In this document: in pieces, positions 17,591 to 27,169 of the stretch
How the letters are laid out: every line of letters starts with the position of its first letter
Position numbering within the stretch: position 1 is the stretch's first letter
NCBI RefSeq assembly: GCF_002563695.1
Contig: NZ_PDJI01000004.1
Location: 3,906,001 to 3,970,000 of the forward strand
DNA from: Georgenia soli
Lineage (GTDB): Bacteria > Actinomycetota > Actinomycetes > Actinomycetales > Actinomycetaceae
Length of the DNA: 64,000 bases
Reading direction: 5' to 3'
Notes under the pieces: model-generated
What the model was told of the DNA's origin: nothing
The model's database searches: none
What the model saw: only the letters and a program-made list of their open reading frames with translations
Position numbers and translations under genes: made by a program

Positions 17591-18823
17591 TCAGGCGGAG
17601 GCGACCACCAGGGCCACGTTGTGGCCGCCGAAGCCGAACGCGTTGTTCACGGCCGCGATCTGCCCGGAGGGCAGGGCGCGCGGGGTGTCGCGCACGAGGT
17701 CGATCGTGATGTCCTCCTGCAGGTTCGCCACGTTGATCGTGGGCGGGGCCTGGCGCTCGCGCACGGCCAGCACCGTCAGCACGGTCTCCAGGGCGCCGGC
17801 GCCGCCGAGCAGGTGCCCGGTCATCGACTTGGTGGCGGAGACGGCGGTGTCGTCGCCGACCACGCGGCTGATCGCGGCCGCCTCGACGCCGTCGCCGGCG
17901 GGGGTGGAGGTCGCGTGGGCGTTGACGTGCACGATGTCCTCGCCCGCCAGGTCGGCGTCGGCGAGGGCGATGCGCATCGCGCGCTCCTGGCCGGCGCCGG
18001 TCGGGTCCGGCGGGGCGATGTCGAAGGCGTCGGCGGTCATGCCCAGGCCCGCCACGACGGCGTGCACGCGGGCGCCGCGGGCGGCGGCGTGCTCGGCCGA
18101 CTCCAGGACCACGATCCCCGCGCCCTCGCCCATGACGAAGCCGTCACGGTCGACGTCGTAGGGGCGGGAGGCGCCGGCGGGGTCGTCGTTGCGGGTGGAC
18201 AGGGCCTGCATCTTCGCGAAGGCCGCCAGCGGGAGGGGGTGGATGGCCGCCTCGGTGCCGCCGGCGATGACGACGTCGGCGCGTCCGTCACGGATCATCT
18301 CCACGCCGTAGGCGATCGCCTCCGCACCCGAGGCGCAGGCGGAGATCGGGGCGTGGGCGCCGGCCTTCGCGCCGAACTTCACCGAGATGTTGGCGGCGGG
18401 GGAGTTCGCCATGAGCATGGGCACGGTCAGGGGCATGACGCGGCGCGCGCCCTTCTCCTTCACCGTGTCCCAGGCCTCCAGGATCGTCCAGACGCCGCCG
18501 ATGCCGGAGCCGACGACGGCGCCCAGGCGTTCGCCGTCGACCTCGGGGCTGCCGGCGTCCTCCCAGGCCTCGCGCGCCGCCACGAGGGCGTACTGCGCGG
18601 AGGGGTCCATCCGGCGGATCTCGTTGCGGGCCAGGACGGTGTCGGTGGGGACGGCGAGGGTGCCCGCGAAGTTGACGGGGATCTCGTACTGCTCGGCCCA
18701 GTCGTTCTCCAGCGTGCGCACGCCCGACTTGCCGGCCAGGACCATGTCCCAGGTGGTGGCCACGTCCCCGCCCAGGGGGTTCGTGGTGCCCAGACCGGTG
18801 ATGACGACGGTGGGCTGTGCCAT
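17591..18823 (-). CDS. fabF: 3-oxoacyl-[acyl-carrier-protein] synthase II
   Basis: 410-residue condensing enzyme that elongates acyl-ACP with malonyl-ACP in type II fatty acid synthesis. The thiolase-fold catalytic triad is intact: Cys in ISACASGAEAI, His in NAHATSTPAGD and His in NAFGFGGHNVAL. Length is normal for FabF. ATG 18823 has GGAG 6 bases upstream. It is the last gene of fabD-fabH-acpP-fabF and is separated from acpP by a hairpin region of about 108 bases. Confidence 0.96.
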   Translation of the reverse strand: MAQPTVVITGLGTTNPLGGDVATTWDMVLAGKSGVRTLENDWAEQYEIPVNFAGTLAVPTDTVLARNEIRRMDPSAQYALVAAREAWEDAGSPEVDGERLGAVVGSGIGGVWTILEAWDTVKEKGARRVMPLTVPMLMANSPAANISVKFGAKAGAHAPISACASGAEAIAYGVEMIRDGRADVVIAGGTEAAIHPLPLAAFAKMQALSTRNDDPAGASRPYDVDRDGFVMGEGAGIVVLESAEHAAARGARVHAVVAGLGMTADAFDIAPPDPTGAGQERAMRIALADADLAGEDIVHVNAHATSTPAGDGVEAAAISRVVGDDTAVSATKSMTGHLLGGAGALETVLTVLAVRERQAPPTINVANLQEDITIDLVRDTPRALPSGQIAAVNNAFGFGGHNVALVVASA

Positions 18824-18894
18824 GCGGTGCTCCAGGGGGGTTCGGGGGCCGCCCGGCGGGCGGCGGGACGTCAGGTGGTTCGGCAGGAGGCGGC

Positions 18895-18924
18895 GCGGGG
18901 GCGCACCGGTGGGCGCACCCCCGC
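18895..18924 (-). promoter_or_regulatory. Stem-loop between acpP and fabF
   Basis: GCGGGGG (18895-18901) pairs with CCCCCGC (18918-18924), with further imperfect GCGC pairing inside. It has no T-run, so it is more likely an attenuating or mRNA-end-forming structure than a strong terminator. It would let acpP be made in excess of fabF (inference). Confidence 0.45.
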
Positions 18925-18931
18925 GGGCCGG

Positions 18932-19183
18932 TCAGGCCTGCTGGGCGCCGTTGATGTAGCTGACGGCGTCCTGGACGGTCTTGAGGTTGCCGACCTCCTC
19001 GTCCGGGATGCGCACGTCGAACTTCTCCTCGGCGAGGGTCGCGATGGTCATCATCGACAGCGAGTCGACGTCGAGGTCGTCCGTGAAGGACTTCTCCGGG
19101 GTGACCGACTCGGCCGGCAGGCCGGTCTCCTCGTTGACGATCTCGGCCAGGCCGGCAAGGATCTCCTGCTCGCTGAAAGCCAT
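18932..19183 (-). CDS. acpP: Acyl carrier protein
   Basis: 83-residue acidic four-helix protein. The phosphopantetheine Ser lies in DDLDVDSLSMMTI, the usual D-S-L motif. It carries growing acyl chains between the enzymes encoded on either side. ATG 19183 is preceded by GGAG at a normal distance. Length is typical for bacterial AcpP. Confidence 0.96.
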   Translation of the reverse strand: MAFSEQEILAGLAEIVNEETGLPAESVTPEKSFTDDLDVDSLSMMTIATLAEEKFDVRIPDEEVGNLKTVQDAVSYINGAQQA

Positions 19184-19270
19184 GTGGTTGCTCCGTTTCC
19201 GTGGGTGTTGCTGGTTGTCGGTTGACAGTCTGGGGGCTGCCGCCGCCCTGACGCGCAGGCGCGCGGCAGG

Positions 19271-20287
19271 TCAGGGCAGCACCACGACCTGCGCGGCGTA
19301 CGCCAGACCGGCCCCGAAGCCGATCTGCAGGGCGATGTCCCCGCTCTTCGCCTGCCCCTCACGGAGCAGGCGCTCCGTGGCGAGCGGGATGGACGCCGCC
19401 GAGGTGTTGCCGGTCTCGGCGATGTCCCGGGCCACCACGACGTCCTCGCGCAGCCCGAGCTTCTTGACCATGTGGTCGATGATCCGCATGTTCGCCTGGT
19501 GCGGGAGGAACACGTCGATGTCCTCCGGGCGCAGCCCGGCCGCCTCGATGGCCTGCTCGGCCACCGGGGTCATCTGGAACACGGCCCACTTGTAGACGGA
19601 CGGGCCCTCCTGGCGCAGGGTCGGCCACTCCACGTCGTCGCCCGGCTCCGCGTTGCGGTAGTCGAGCCAGGAGTGGGTCTGACGGATCATCGTGGCGGCG
19701 GACCCGTCGGAGCCCCACACCGTGCGGCCGATGCCCGGCTCCTCCGACGGCCCGACGACGGCGGCCCCGGCCCCGTCCCCCAGCAGGAAGCTGATGGAGC
19801 GGTCGGTCGGGTCGATGAAGTCGGACATCTTCTCCACGCCGATCACGAGCACGTGGCGGGCGGTGCCGGCGCGCACGAGGGCGTCGGCCTGCGCGATGCC
19901 GTACGCGTACCCGGCGCAGGCGGCGGAGATGTCGTAGGCCGGCGCCGGCGTGGCGCCGATGCGGTCGGCGACGACCGCGGCCAGGGACGGGGTCTGCTCG
20001 AACCAGGTGACGGTGGAGACCAGGACGGTGTCGATGTCGGAGCCCTGCAGGCCCGCGGCGTCGAGCGCCTCGCGTGCGGCCTGCTCGGCCAGGTCGGCGA
20101 CCGTGACGTCCTCGCCGGCGCGGCGCCGGGACACGATGCCGGTGCGCTGGCGGATCCACTCGTCCGAGGAGTTGATGGGACCGACGATGTCGTCGTTGAC
20201 GACGACGTTCTCGCCCCGCACGCCGCCCACCCCGAGGATGCGGGCGTGCTGGACGGGCTGCGGGGCGCGCAGGGTCGGTCGGGTCAT
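19271..20287 (-). CDS. fabH: 3-oxoacyl-[acyl-carrier-protein] synthase III
   Basis: 338 residues. It starts fatty acid synthesis by condensing an acyl-CoA primer with malonyl-ACP. The triad is present: Cys in DISAACAGYAYG, His in FLPHQANMRI and Asn in ETGNTSAASI. The ATG at 20287 overlaps the fabD stop (ATGA), so it is translationally coupled to fabD. In actinobacteria FabH usually accepts branched primers; this is family knowledge and not visible here. Confidence 0.96.
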   Translation of the reverse strand: MTRPTLRAPQPVQHARILGVGGVRGENVVVNDDIVGPINSSDEWIRQRTGIVSRRRAGEDVTVADLAEQAAREALDAAGLQGSDIDTVLVSTVTWFEQTPSLAAVVADRIGATPAPAYDISAACAGYAYGIAQADALVRAGTARHVLVIGVEKMSDFIDPTDRSISFLLGDGAGAAVVGPSEEPGIGRTVWGSDGSAATMIRQTHSWLDYRNAEPGDDVEWPTLRQEGPSVYKWAVFQMTPVAEQAIEAAGLRPEDIDVFLPHQANMRIIDHMVKKLGLREDVVVARDIAETGNTSAASIPLATERLLREGQAKSGDIALQIGFGAGLAYAAQVVVLP

Positions 20288-21210
20288 CGGGTTCCTCCGT
20301 GGCGGGTCATCAGGTCGCGGGCTGCGGGCAGGTCCTCGGGGCTCTTGACGGCCACGGTCTCCACCCCGGGAAGCGTACGTCGGGCGAGGCCGGTGAGGAC
20401 GCCGCCGGGGCAGAGCTCGACGACACCGGTGACCCCGAGCGCGAGCAGCTGCTCGCAGCACAGGTCCCAGCGCACGGGGTTGGCCACCTGGGTCACCAGC
20501 CGCTCGAGCGTCTCGGCGCCCGTGGTGACGACGGCGCCGTCGGCGTTGGACAGCAGCGTCAGGTGCGGGTCGGCGGGGGCGAGCGAGGACGCGGCCGTGC
20601 GGACCCGCTCGACGGCGGGGGCCATGTGCTCGGTGTGGAACGCGCCGGCCACCTGCAGCGGGATCACGCGCGCCCGGGCGGGCGGGTCGGCGGCGAGCGC
20701 CTGGAGCTGCTCCGCCGTGCCGGCGGCCACCACCTGGCCGCCGCCGTTGACGTTGGCCGCCGTGAGGCCGTGCCGGGCGAGCACCTCCGCCACCTCGTCC
20801 GGCTTCCCGCCGACGACGGCGGTCATGCCGGTGGGGCGGGCGCCCGCGGCGTCGGCCATCGCCCGGCCGCGCTCGCGTACGAGCATGAGGGCCTGCTCGT
20901 CCGTCAGCACACCCGCGACGGCCGCCGCGGCCAGCTCGCCGACCGAGTGGCCGGCGGTGGCGTCGGGCTCGGGGACGTCCTCCAGGCCCAGCGCGTGGCG
21001 GCTGAGCAGCGAGGCCGCGACGATGAGCGGCTGGGCCACGCGCGTGTCCCGGATGGTGTCCGCGTCGGCGGTCGTGCCCAGCGAGACGAGGTCGAGCTCG
21101 GTGACCTCGGCGTAACGCCCGAGGCGTTCGCGCAGCTCCGGCTCCTCGAGCCAGGGAGCGAGCATGCCGGGGGTCTGGGCGCCCTGACCAGGGCAGAGGA
21201 GGGCTAGCAC
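20284..21210 (-). CDS. fabD: Malonyl-CoA:ACP transacylase
   Basis: 308 residues from the GTG at 21210 (LALLCPGQGAQTPGM). Loads malonate onto ACP. The oxyanion loop GQGAQTPG and the catalytic Ser in TAGHSVGELAAAAVAG are visible, with the partner His in GAFHTEHM. First gene of the fab operon, downstream of the FasR-like gene on the same strand; the 152-base gap holds a sequence shared with the fasR upstream region. Confidence 0.95.
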   Translation of the reverse strand: MLALLCPGQGAQTPGMLAPWLEEPELRERLGRYAEVTELDLVSLGTTADADTIRDTRVAQPLIVAASLLSRHALGLEDVPEPDATAGHSVGELAAAAVAGVLTDEQALMLVRERGRAMADAAGARPTGMTAVVGGKPDEVAEVLARHGLTAANVNGGGQVVAAGTAEQLQALAADPPARARVIPLQVAGAFHTEHMAPAVERVRTAASSLAPADPHLTLLSNADGAVVTTGAETLERLVTQVANPVRWDLCCEQLLALGVTGVVELCPGGVLTGLARRTLPGVETVAVKSPEDLPAARDLMTRHGGTR

Positions 21211-21287
21211 CGTCCCACCATGCCAACCGGGCCCCGCCCGGCCCCGCCTACGACGCCTACCAACTCGTTCACGACCCCTTGTCACTT

Positions 21288-21300
21288 CCCTACAAACGTG
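21288..21300 (-). promoter_or_regulatory. Candidate FasR-type operator upstream of fabD
   Basis: CCCTACAAACGTG; on the coding (minus) strand ACGTTTGTAGGG. The core TTTGTAGG recurs upstream of the fasR-like gene at 22619. It is flanked by two TGTCAC direct repeats (21280 and 21308 region). Assigned only from position and recurrence. Confidence 0.35.
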
Positions 21301-21362
21301 TGCGCCATGTCACGGCGCCGTTCTTGTGCGCGGGGCCGCCGCCGGGCAGCCCGGGCGGGGGC

Positions 21363-22556
21363 TCAGAGACCGCTGTGGCGCGAGCCGTTCCCCGCGAGGC
21401 GGCCGACGGCGAGCGCGACCTGCAGCACGAAGCCCTCGCGCGCGTCCGTGGGGTCCCAGCCCACGACCTGACCGATCCGGCGCAGCCGGTACCGCACGGT
21501 GTTGGGGTGGACGTACAGCGCGCGGGCGGCCCCCTCGAGGGAGCGGCCCTGGGCGAGGTACTCCTCGAGGGTCTGCACCAGCGGCCCGCCGGCGGCCACG
21601 AGAGGTTTGTAGAGGTCCTCCACCAGGGTGCGGCGGGCGAGGGGGTCGCCGTTGAGCATGCGCTCGGGGAGCAGCTCGTCGGCGGGCACCGGGCGGGGCG
21701 CGCCGGGCCAGGCGGAGACGGCCAGCACGCCGGCGAGAGCGGCGCGGGCCGACCGGCCGGCCTCCCCGACCTCCCGCACCTCCGGCCCGAGGACCACCGG
21801 CCCGGGGCCGAAGCGGGGCAGGAGGGACTGTGCGGCGCCGCGGAGGTCGCCCTCGCCGCCGAGCACGACCACCACGCGGTCACCCTGGATGCCCACGAGT
21901 GCGTCCTGGGCCGCCCGGCGGCACGCGCGCCGCAGGTCGGCGGTGCGCCGTTCGTCCATCTCGGCCGGCGCCTGCCCGACCATCACCAACGTGCTGCCGC
22001 GCCCCGACCAGCCGAGCGCGGAGATGCGCGAGCGCAGCGACTCGTCGCCGCCGCGCACGAGGGAGTCCACCACCAGGGCCTCGAGGCGCGCGTCCCAGGC
22101 ACCGCGGGTCTCGGCGGCGCGGGCGTAGACCTCGGCGGCGGAGAACGCCACCTCCCGCGAGTAGACCAGCACCGCCTCGCGCAGGTCGCGCTGCTGTCCC
22201 GGCTCGGCGAGCTGGACGGCGTTGTCCTCGACGACCTCGACGACGATGCGCACCAGCTGGAGCGTGTGCTGCAGCGAGATGGAACGCGTGAGCTCCGGCG
22301 GGGCGGCCCGGAAGATCTCCTGGGCGTTGTACGTGCCCGCCCGCGGCTCCTCGTACCAGGTGATGAACGCGGCGATGCCGGCCTGGGCCACCAGGCCGAT
22401 CCAGGAGCGGTCCTCGGCGGCGAGGGCGCGGTACCAGTCGAGCTCGGCGTCGAGGCGTTTCAGGGCCGCGGAGGTGAGCATGTCGCTCCCGCCGCGCAGC
22501 CGCCGGACGACGTCGGAGCTGCCGACCTCGCGCCCCGCCCGCTCGCTCGTCGTCAT
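21363..22556 (-). CDS. fasR: PucR/CdaR-type transcriptional regulator, FasR-like
   Basis: 397 residues. N-terminal helical region, a central GGDEF-like/CdaR segment (about 165-290), and a C-terminal helix-turn-helix of the PucR type (LEGAARALYVHPNTVRYRLRRI, about residues 345-366). In Streptomyces the same-position gene, FasR, activates the fabD-fabH-acpP-fabF operon; the identical location immediately upstream of fabD supports the name. ATG 22556 has GAGGG just upstream and a TATGCT -10 at 22589-22584. The start of the protein (MTTSERAGREVG) is variable in the family. Confidence 0.85.
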   Translation of the reverse strand: MTTSERAGREVGSSDVVRRLRGGSDMLTSAALKRLDAELDWYRALAAEDRSWIGLVAQAGIAAFITWYEEPRAGTYNAQEIFRAAPPELTRSISLQHTLQLVRIVVEVVEDNAVQLAEPGQQRDLREAVLVYSREVAFSAAEVYARAAETRGAWDARLEALVVDSLVRGGDESLRSRISALGWSGRGSTLVMVGQAPAEMDERRTADLRRACRRAAQDALVGIQGDRVVVVLGGEGDLRGAAQSLLPRFGPGPVVLGPEVREVGEAGRSARAALAGVLAVSAWPGAPRPVPADELLPERMLNGDPLARRTLVEDLYKPLVAAGGPLVQTLEEYLAQGRSLEGAARALYVHPNTVRYRLRRIGQVVGWDPTDAREGFVLQVALAVGRLAGNGSRHSGL

Positions 22557-22618
22557 CGGCCCTCGCTGGTGATCATGTGGGGGAGCATAGGGCAGAAGGG
22601 GTCGTATCTTGTCGGATG

Positions 22619-22630
22619 CCTACAAAGGGC
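22619..22630 (-). promoter_or_regulatory. Second copy of the fabD-upstream motif, ahead of fasR
   Basis: CCTACAAAGGGC, minus strand TTTGTAGG. It is in the same orientation relative to fasR as the copy at 21288 is to fabD, suggesting one regulator acts on both (inference). Confidence 0.3.
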
Positions 22631-22683
22631 TTGCCGGGGTGATCGACCGGCGGGTGCGGGGCCCACCGGATAGGGTCGGAGAC

Positions 22684-23364
22684 ATGTCGCTGATCTCACG
22701 CCTGCGCGCAATGCTCAAGCGGAAGACGCCGGCCAACAGGGTCGGCGCTCGCCGGCCCTCCGCCGTCGCCCGTTCCGCCGACGCCCCCCGGGAGGACACG
22801 CTGCGGGCCAAGCTGATCGAGGACCCGAACGACATCGAGGCGTTCAAGGGGCTCGCCGAGCTGGTGCGCGGGCGCGCCGCCGGGGCTGCACCCGCCGACC
22901 CGCTGACCGCGGACCACCAGCCCGCCGACCGCGACCGCGCCGCCGACCTCGCCGTGTGGGCGCTCGCCGAGGAGATCGCCGGCAACCCGCGAGCCTGGTA
23001 CGCCCTGGTGGAGCTGGCACGGCTCTCGCTGGCCGACGACCACGAGGGCGCCATGCGCCGGCTCGGCGGGGCGTGCGACCGCGAGCACACCGGGGTGGCC
23101 GTGGCCGAGTCGGTGCGCATGCTCCGCGAGGCGGATCTGCCCGGGGACGCGCTGGGGCTCGGCGTGGGGCACTGGTCGCCGCGCGAGCACGTCGTCGACG
23201 CCGGGGTGCAGGTGGTCCGCGCCGCCCTCGAGGCGGGCCGGCCCGCGGAGGCGCGCCGGCATCTCGACGCGCTGGCCCAGGCGCCGGACGCCGAGGCGGC
23301 CGCACGCGCGATCGCCACGCTCGAGCCGGAGGTCTCCGCGGCGGAGGCCGCGTCCAACGCCTGA
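22684..23364 (+). CDS. Hypothetical TPR-like helical protein
   Basis: 226 residues, no signal peptide or membrane segment. A basic N-terminus (RLRAMLKRKTPANRVGARR) is followed by alternating amphipathic Ala/Leu-rich helices (NDIEAFKGLAELVRGRA, AWYALVELARLSLADD, VVRAALEAGRPAEARRHLDALA) of the kind that build tetratricopeptide repeats. It probably mediates protein contacts; no partner is evident. ATG 22684 has TAGGGT at 22671-22676 and a 7-base spacer, so it is probably leaderless. It is divergent from fasR. Confidence 0.72.
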   Translation: MSLISRLRAMLKRKTPANRVGARRPSAVARSADAPREDTLRAKLIEDPNDIEAFKGLAELVRGRAAGAAPADPLTADHQPADRDRAADLAVWALAEEIAGNPRAWYALVELARLSLADDHEGAMRRLGGACDREHTGVAVAESVRMLREADLPGDALGLGVGHWSPREHVVDAGVQVVRAALEAGRPAEARRHLDALAQAPDAEAAARAIATLEPEVSAAEAASNA

Positions 23365-23381
23365 CCCCCCTCCCGCTGAGA

Positions 23382-23437
23382 GGTCAAGTTCTCGGTGAGA
23401 CGTCATCTCTTCCATGACGTCTCACCGAGGACTTGCC
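23382..23437. repeat. Long imperfect palindrome
   Basis: Left arm 23386-23406 and right arm 23414-23434 are inverted copies with one mismatch in 21 bp (core CTCGGTGAGACGTCAT / ATGACGTCTCACCGAG) around a 7-base loop. The arms carry the same motif as the tandem array that follows (GACGTCTCACCGAG...CTTG). Within the 356-base gene-free stretch 23365-23720. Confidence 0.85.
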
Positions 23438-23459
23438 GGCTCGGCACGTGCCTGGGCTC

Positions 23460-23630
23460 GTGCGCGAAGACGTCACGGAGCCCTCGACCTCGTCTGGGGA
23501 ACGACTTCGCAGGGAGGACTTGACCTCTCGGGGAGGATTCGACGTCTCGGGGAGGATTCGACGTCTCGGGGAGAAGTTGACCTCTCGGGGAGAACTTGAC
23601 GTGTCACCGAGCACTTGACGACTCGCGCGC
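23460..23630 (+). repeat. Tandem array with 19-base period
   Basis: Six clear units at 23517, 23536, 23555, 23574, 23593 and 23612, each 19 bases, follow GAcTTGACsTCTCGGGGAG; two units (23536 and 23555) are identical. Three weaker units can be traced upstream from 23460, 23479 and 23498. No unique spacers separate the units. It lies between the TPR-like gene and the aceE terminator. A short open frame reads through on the minus strand but only echoes the repeat. Confidence 0.85.
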
Positions 23631-23653
23631 GTGGGGGACGGGTGTCAACGGGC

Positions 23654-23689
23654 AAGGGCCCCGTCGACCTGGTGGTCGACGGGGCCCTT
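23654..23689 (-). terminator. Terminator of aceE
   Basis: Perfect 16-bp stem AAGGGCCCCGTCGACC / GGTCGACGGGGCCCTT (23654-23669 and 23674-23689) with a 4-base loop, 31 bases after the aceE stop. Confidence 0.85.
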
Positions 23690-23720
23690 CCTGGTTGCTC
23701 GGCGCCCGTGAGCTCCTGGC

Positions 23721-26465
23721 TCAGGCGTCGCCGCCCGCGGTGCCGGACTCGCCGGCGTGGACGTTGAACAGGTCGTACTTCTCGATGGCCTGGCGCGGGA
23801 TGTCACGGTCGATCTCGCCGCGGTCCGCGAGGGCCTGCAGGGCACGCACCGTCATCGAGTGGGCGTCGATGAACAGCTGACGCCGGGCCGCCGGGCGGGT
23901 GTCGGAGTACCCGAACCCGTCGGCGCCGAGCGTGTAGTAGTCGCCCGGGACCCAGCGCTGGATGGAGTCCTGCACCTGGTGCTCGTAGTCGCTGGTGGCG
24001 ACGTAGGGGCCGCCGGCGTCGCGGAGCTTGGTGGTGAGGTAGGCCTCGCGGCGCTCCTCCTCCGGGTGCAGGAAGTTGTGCTTGTCGGCCTCGAGGCCGT
24101 CGCGGCGCAGCTCGTACCAGCTGGTCACCGACCACACGCCGGCCCGGACGCCCCAGTCGTTCGTGAGGAGCTCGCGGGCGTGCAGGGCCCACGGCACCCC
24201 GACGCCGGAGGCGAGCAGCTGGGCGCGCGGCCCGTCACCCTCGGGCTCGGCGATGCGGTAGATGCCCCGGATGATCCCCTCGACGTCGACGTTCTCCGGC
24301 TCGGCAGGCTGGACCATCGGCTCGTTGTACACGGTCAGGTAGTACATGACGTTCGGGTCGCGGGGGTCCTCGCCGTACATGCGCTGCAGGCCGTCCCGGA
24401 CGATGTGGCGGATCTCGTACGCGTACGCCGGGTCGTAGTGCACGAACGCGGGGTTCGTCGAGGCCAGCACGGGGGAGTGGCCGTCCATGTGCTGGGTGCC
24501 CTCACCGGCGAGCGTCGTCTTGCCGGCGGTCGCGCCGATGACGAAGCCGCGCGCCAGCTGGTCGCCGGCCGCCCAGAACTGGTCGCCCGTCCGCTGGAAC
24601 CCGAACATCGAGTAGAAGATGTAGACGGGGATCATCGGCTCGCCGTGCACGGCGTAGCTCGTCCCGACCACCTGCATCGCCGCGGCCGAGCCGGCCTCGT
24701 TGATGCCGGTGTGGAGGATCTGCCCCTGCTCGGACTCCTTGTAGCTGAGCATGAGGTCCTGGTCCACGGCCGTGTAGTTCTGGCCGTGGGTGTTGAAGAT
24801 CTTCGCCGTCGGGAAGATGGAGTCGAGGCCGAAGGTGCGGGCCTCGTCCGGGATGATCGGCACGATCCGGCGGCCGATCTCCTTGTCCTTCATCAGTTCC
24901 TTCAGGAGCCGGACGAAGGCCATCGTGGTGGCGATCTCCTGGTGGCCCGACCCCCTCGCGAGGATCTCGTAGGGCTTGGAGTCCGGCAGCGTCAGGGCCT
25001 TGGACTCGGTGATCCGCTCGGGCACGAACCCGCCGAGCGCCCTGCGGCGCTCGAGCATGTACTGCAGGGTCTCGTCGGACTCGTCCGGCCGGTAGTACGG
25101 CGCGTTGTACGGGTCCTCCAGCTCCTCGTCGGAGATGGGGATGCGAAGAGCGTCACGGAGCATCTTCAGGTCCGTGGTCTTCATCTTCTTCATCTGGTGG
25201 GTCGAGTTGCGGCCCGCGAAGCTCGGCCCGAGACCGTAGCCCTTGACGGTGTGCGCCAGGACGACGGTCGGCTGCCCGGTGTGCTCCGTGGCGGCCTTGT
25301 AGGCGGCGTAGATCTTGCGGTAGTCGTGCCCGCCGCGCTTGAGCGCCCAGATCTCGTCGTCCGTCATGTTCTTGACGAGCTCCTTGGTGCGCGGGTCGCG
25401 ACCGAAGAAGTGCTCACGCACGTAGGCGCCGTCGTTGGCCTTGTAGGTCTGGTAGTCCCCGTCGAGGGTGTTGTTCATCAGGTTGACGAGGGCGCGGTCC
25501 TTGTCCGCGTTGAGCAGGGCGTCCCACTCGCGACCCCATATGACCTTGATGACGTTCCAGCCGGCGCCGCGGAACTGGGCCTCCAGCTCCTGGATGATCT
25601 TGCCGTTGCCGCGGACCGGGCCGTCGAGGCGCTGCAGGTTGCAGTTGACGACGAACGTGAGGTTGTCCAGGTTCTGCTGGGCGGCGAGCTGCAGCATGCC
25701 GCGCGACTCCGGCTCGTCCATCTCGCCGTCGCCGAGGAAGGCCCAGACGTGCTGCTGGGAGGTGTCCTTGATGCCGCGCTCGTGCAGGTAGCGGTTGACC
25801 CACGCCTGGTAGATCGCCTGCGCGGGGCCCAGCCCCATGGAGACCGTGGGGAACTCCCAGAAGTCCGGCATGCGGCGCGGGTGCGGGTAGGACGGCAGCC
25901 CGCGGCTGCCCTCGGGGTGGGAGTACTCCTGGCGGAAGCCGTCCAAGTCCGCCTCGGAGAGCCGGCCCTCGAGGAAGGCGCGGGCGTAGTTGCCGGGGGA
26001 GGCGTGCCCCTGGAAGAAGACCTGGTCGCCGCCGCCGGGGTGCTGCTTGCCACGGAAGAAGTGGTTCATGCCCACCTCGTACAGCGTCGCGACCGACGCG
26101 TAGGACGAGATGTGCCCGCCGACCGACACGCTCGGGCGCTGCGCGCGCGTGACCATGACCGCGGCGTTCCAGCGGATCCAGCCGCGGTACTTGCGCTCGA
26201 CCGCCTCGTCACCGGGGAAGTAGGGCTCCTCGTGGACGCCGATGGTGTTGACGTACGGGGTGTTGATCGGGTTCGGGACGGCGACGGACCGCTCGCGCGC
26301 CCGCTGGAGCAGGTTGAGCAGGATGTACCGCGCACGGGGGCCGCCGCGCTCGTCGATCAGTCCGTCCAGCGACTCCAGCCACTCCTGGGTCTCCTCGGTG
26401 TCGATGTCCTTCACCTGGCTGAGGAGTCCCTTGATCAGCGGCGAGGACTCGTCTCGTGAACTCAC
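23721..26465 (-). CDS. aceE: Pyruvate dehydrogenase E1 component, homodimeric type
   Basis: 914 residues from the GTG at 26465, which has AAAGAGGG upstream; an upstream in-frame extension is rejected because it crosses the promoter region. AceE decarboxylates pyruvate with thiamine diphosphate and passes the acetyl group to the lipoyl E2. Visible: the ThDP motif region [10 protein letters not shown]...NNLTF-type segment ([16 protein letters not shown] then [23 protein letters not shown]), [40 protein letters not shown], and the C-terminal transketolase-like domain. It is the large single-chain E1 used by actinobacteria. E2 and E3 are encoded at 54701-57952. A TACCCT -10 lies at 26531-26526. 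Confidence 0.97.
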   Translation of the reverse strand: MSSRDESSPLIKGLLSQVKDIDTEETQEWLESLDGLIDERGGPRARYILLNLLQRARERSVAVPNPINTPYVNTIGVHEEPYFPGDEAVERKYRGWIRWNAAVMVTRAQRPSVSVGGHISSYASVATLYEVGMNHFFRGKQHPGGGDQVFFQGHASPGNYARAFLEGRLSEADLDGFRQEYSHPEGSRGLPSYPHPRRMPDFWEFPTVSMGLGPAQAIYQAWVNRYLHERGIKDTSQQHVWAFLGDGEMDEPESRGMLQLAAQQNLDNLTFVVNCNLQRLDGPVRGNGKIIQELEAQFRGAGWNVIKVIWGREWDALLNADKDRALVNLMNNTLDGDYQTYKANDGAYVREHFFGRDPRTKELVKNMTDDEIWALKRGGHDYRKIYAAYKAATEHTGQPTVVLAHTVKGYGLGPSFAGRNSTHQMKKMKTTDLKMLRDALRIPISDEELEDPYNAPYYRPDESDETLQYMLERRRALGGFVPERITESKALTLPDSKPYEILARGSGHQEIATTMAFVRLLKELMKDKEIGRRIVPIIPDEARTFGLDSIFPTAKIFNTHGQNYTAVDQDLMLSYKESEQGQILHTGINEAGSAAAMQVVGTSYAVHGEPMIPVYIFYSMFGFQRTGDQFWAAGDQLARGFVIGATAGKTTLAGEGTQHMDGHSPVLASTNPAFVHYDPAYAYEIRHIVRDGLQRMYGEDPRDPNVMYYLTVYNEPMVQPAEPENVDVEGIIRGIYRIAEPEGDGPRAQLLASGVGVPWALHARELLTNDWGVRAGVWSVTSWYELRRDGLEADKHNFLHPEEERREAYLTTKLRDAGGPYVATSDYEHQVQDSIQRWVPGDYYTLGADGFGYSDTRPAARRQLFIDAHSMTVRALQALADRGEIDRDIPRQAIEKYDLFNVHAGESGTAGGDA

Positions 26466-26743
26466 GCGTTCCCTCTTTCGTTGGGCGTCGACGGTGACGA
26501 CGCAGGCGGTGCCACACCTTCGTTCAGGGTAGGACCATTGTCTTACCTTGACCCGGCTGCTGGCCAACCTTGGGACGACGCGGACGTGTGACACTGCTGA
26601 CACGCAGCCCGTAGGGTCGTCGCGCCGTCCTGCGGGCTTGCGCGCGCGGGTCGCACTACGGTGGGCTTGACCACAGCCCCTGCGCACGCGGGGGAATGAC
26701 GGAGCACGGGCCGCCACGGCGGCCGGGAAAGGTAAGGACACAC

Positions 26744-27169
26744 GTGGCAGTCAGCGCGGGCGCGGGAGCCGGCAGCCGGTTCGGCTTCACCACCGGGCAG
26801 GTGATCCAGGAGTTCCTCTACGACGACGACGTCGATCCTGGGGTGCGCGAGGCCGTGGAGGAAGCCACCGGGAACGAGCTGGTCGACGAGGACTACGACG
26901 ACGTCTGCGACGGCACCCTCATCTGGTGGCGCGCCGACGACGGCGGCCAGGAGGAGCTGACCGACCTGCTCGTCGACGCCCAGTCCAACCTCGACGACGG
27001 CGGCGGGCTCATCTGGGTCCTGACCCCCAAGCCGGGGCGCGAGGGGCACGTGCGGCCGGCCGACATCGAGGACGCGGCACGCACCGCCGGCATGCAGGCC
27101 ACCTCGGCCACGGCCGCGGCGCCCGGCTGGTCCGGCATCCGCATCGCGACGCGTCGCCGGGGTCACTGA
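26744..27169 (+). CDS. DUF3052 family protein
   Basis: 141 residues from GTG 26744 (RBS AAAGGTAAGGAC). Acidic, soluble. The motif [29 protein letters not shown], then [20 protein letters not shown] and [29 protein letters not shown], identifies the DUF3052 family, which is confined to actinobacteria and usually sits upstream of a peroxiredoxin and near aceE. Function not established. The next gene starts directly after its stop. Confidence 0.88.
   Translation: MAVSAGAGAGSRFGFTTGQVIQEFLYDDDVDPGVREAVEEATGNELVDEDYDDVCDGTLIWWRADDGGQEELTDLLVDAQSNLDDGGGLIWVLTPKPGREGHVRPADIEDAARTAGMQATSATAAAPGWSGIRIATRRRGH

Noticed and set aside
23384..23614. Short repeat-rich open frame (76 codons, minus strand) in the intergenic array
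   Set aside because: The peptide simply restates the 19-base repeat and frames are open on both strands there; no ribosome-binding site.
23460..23630. CRISPR array
   Set aside because: Units are contiguous at a 19-base period without unique spacers, and there are no cas genes in the window.
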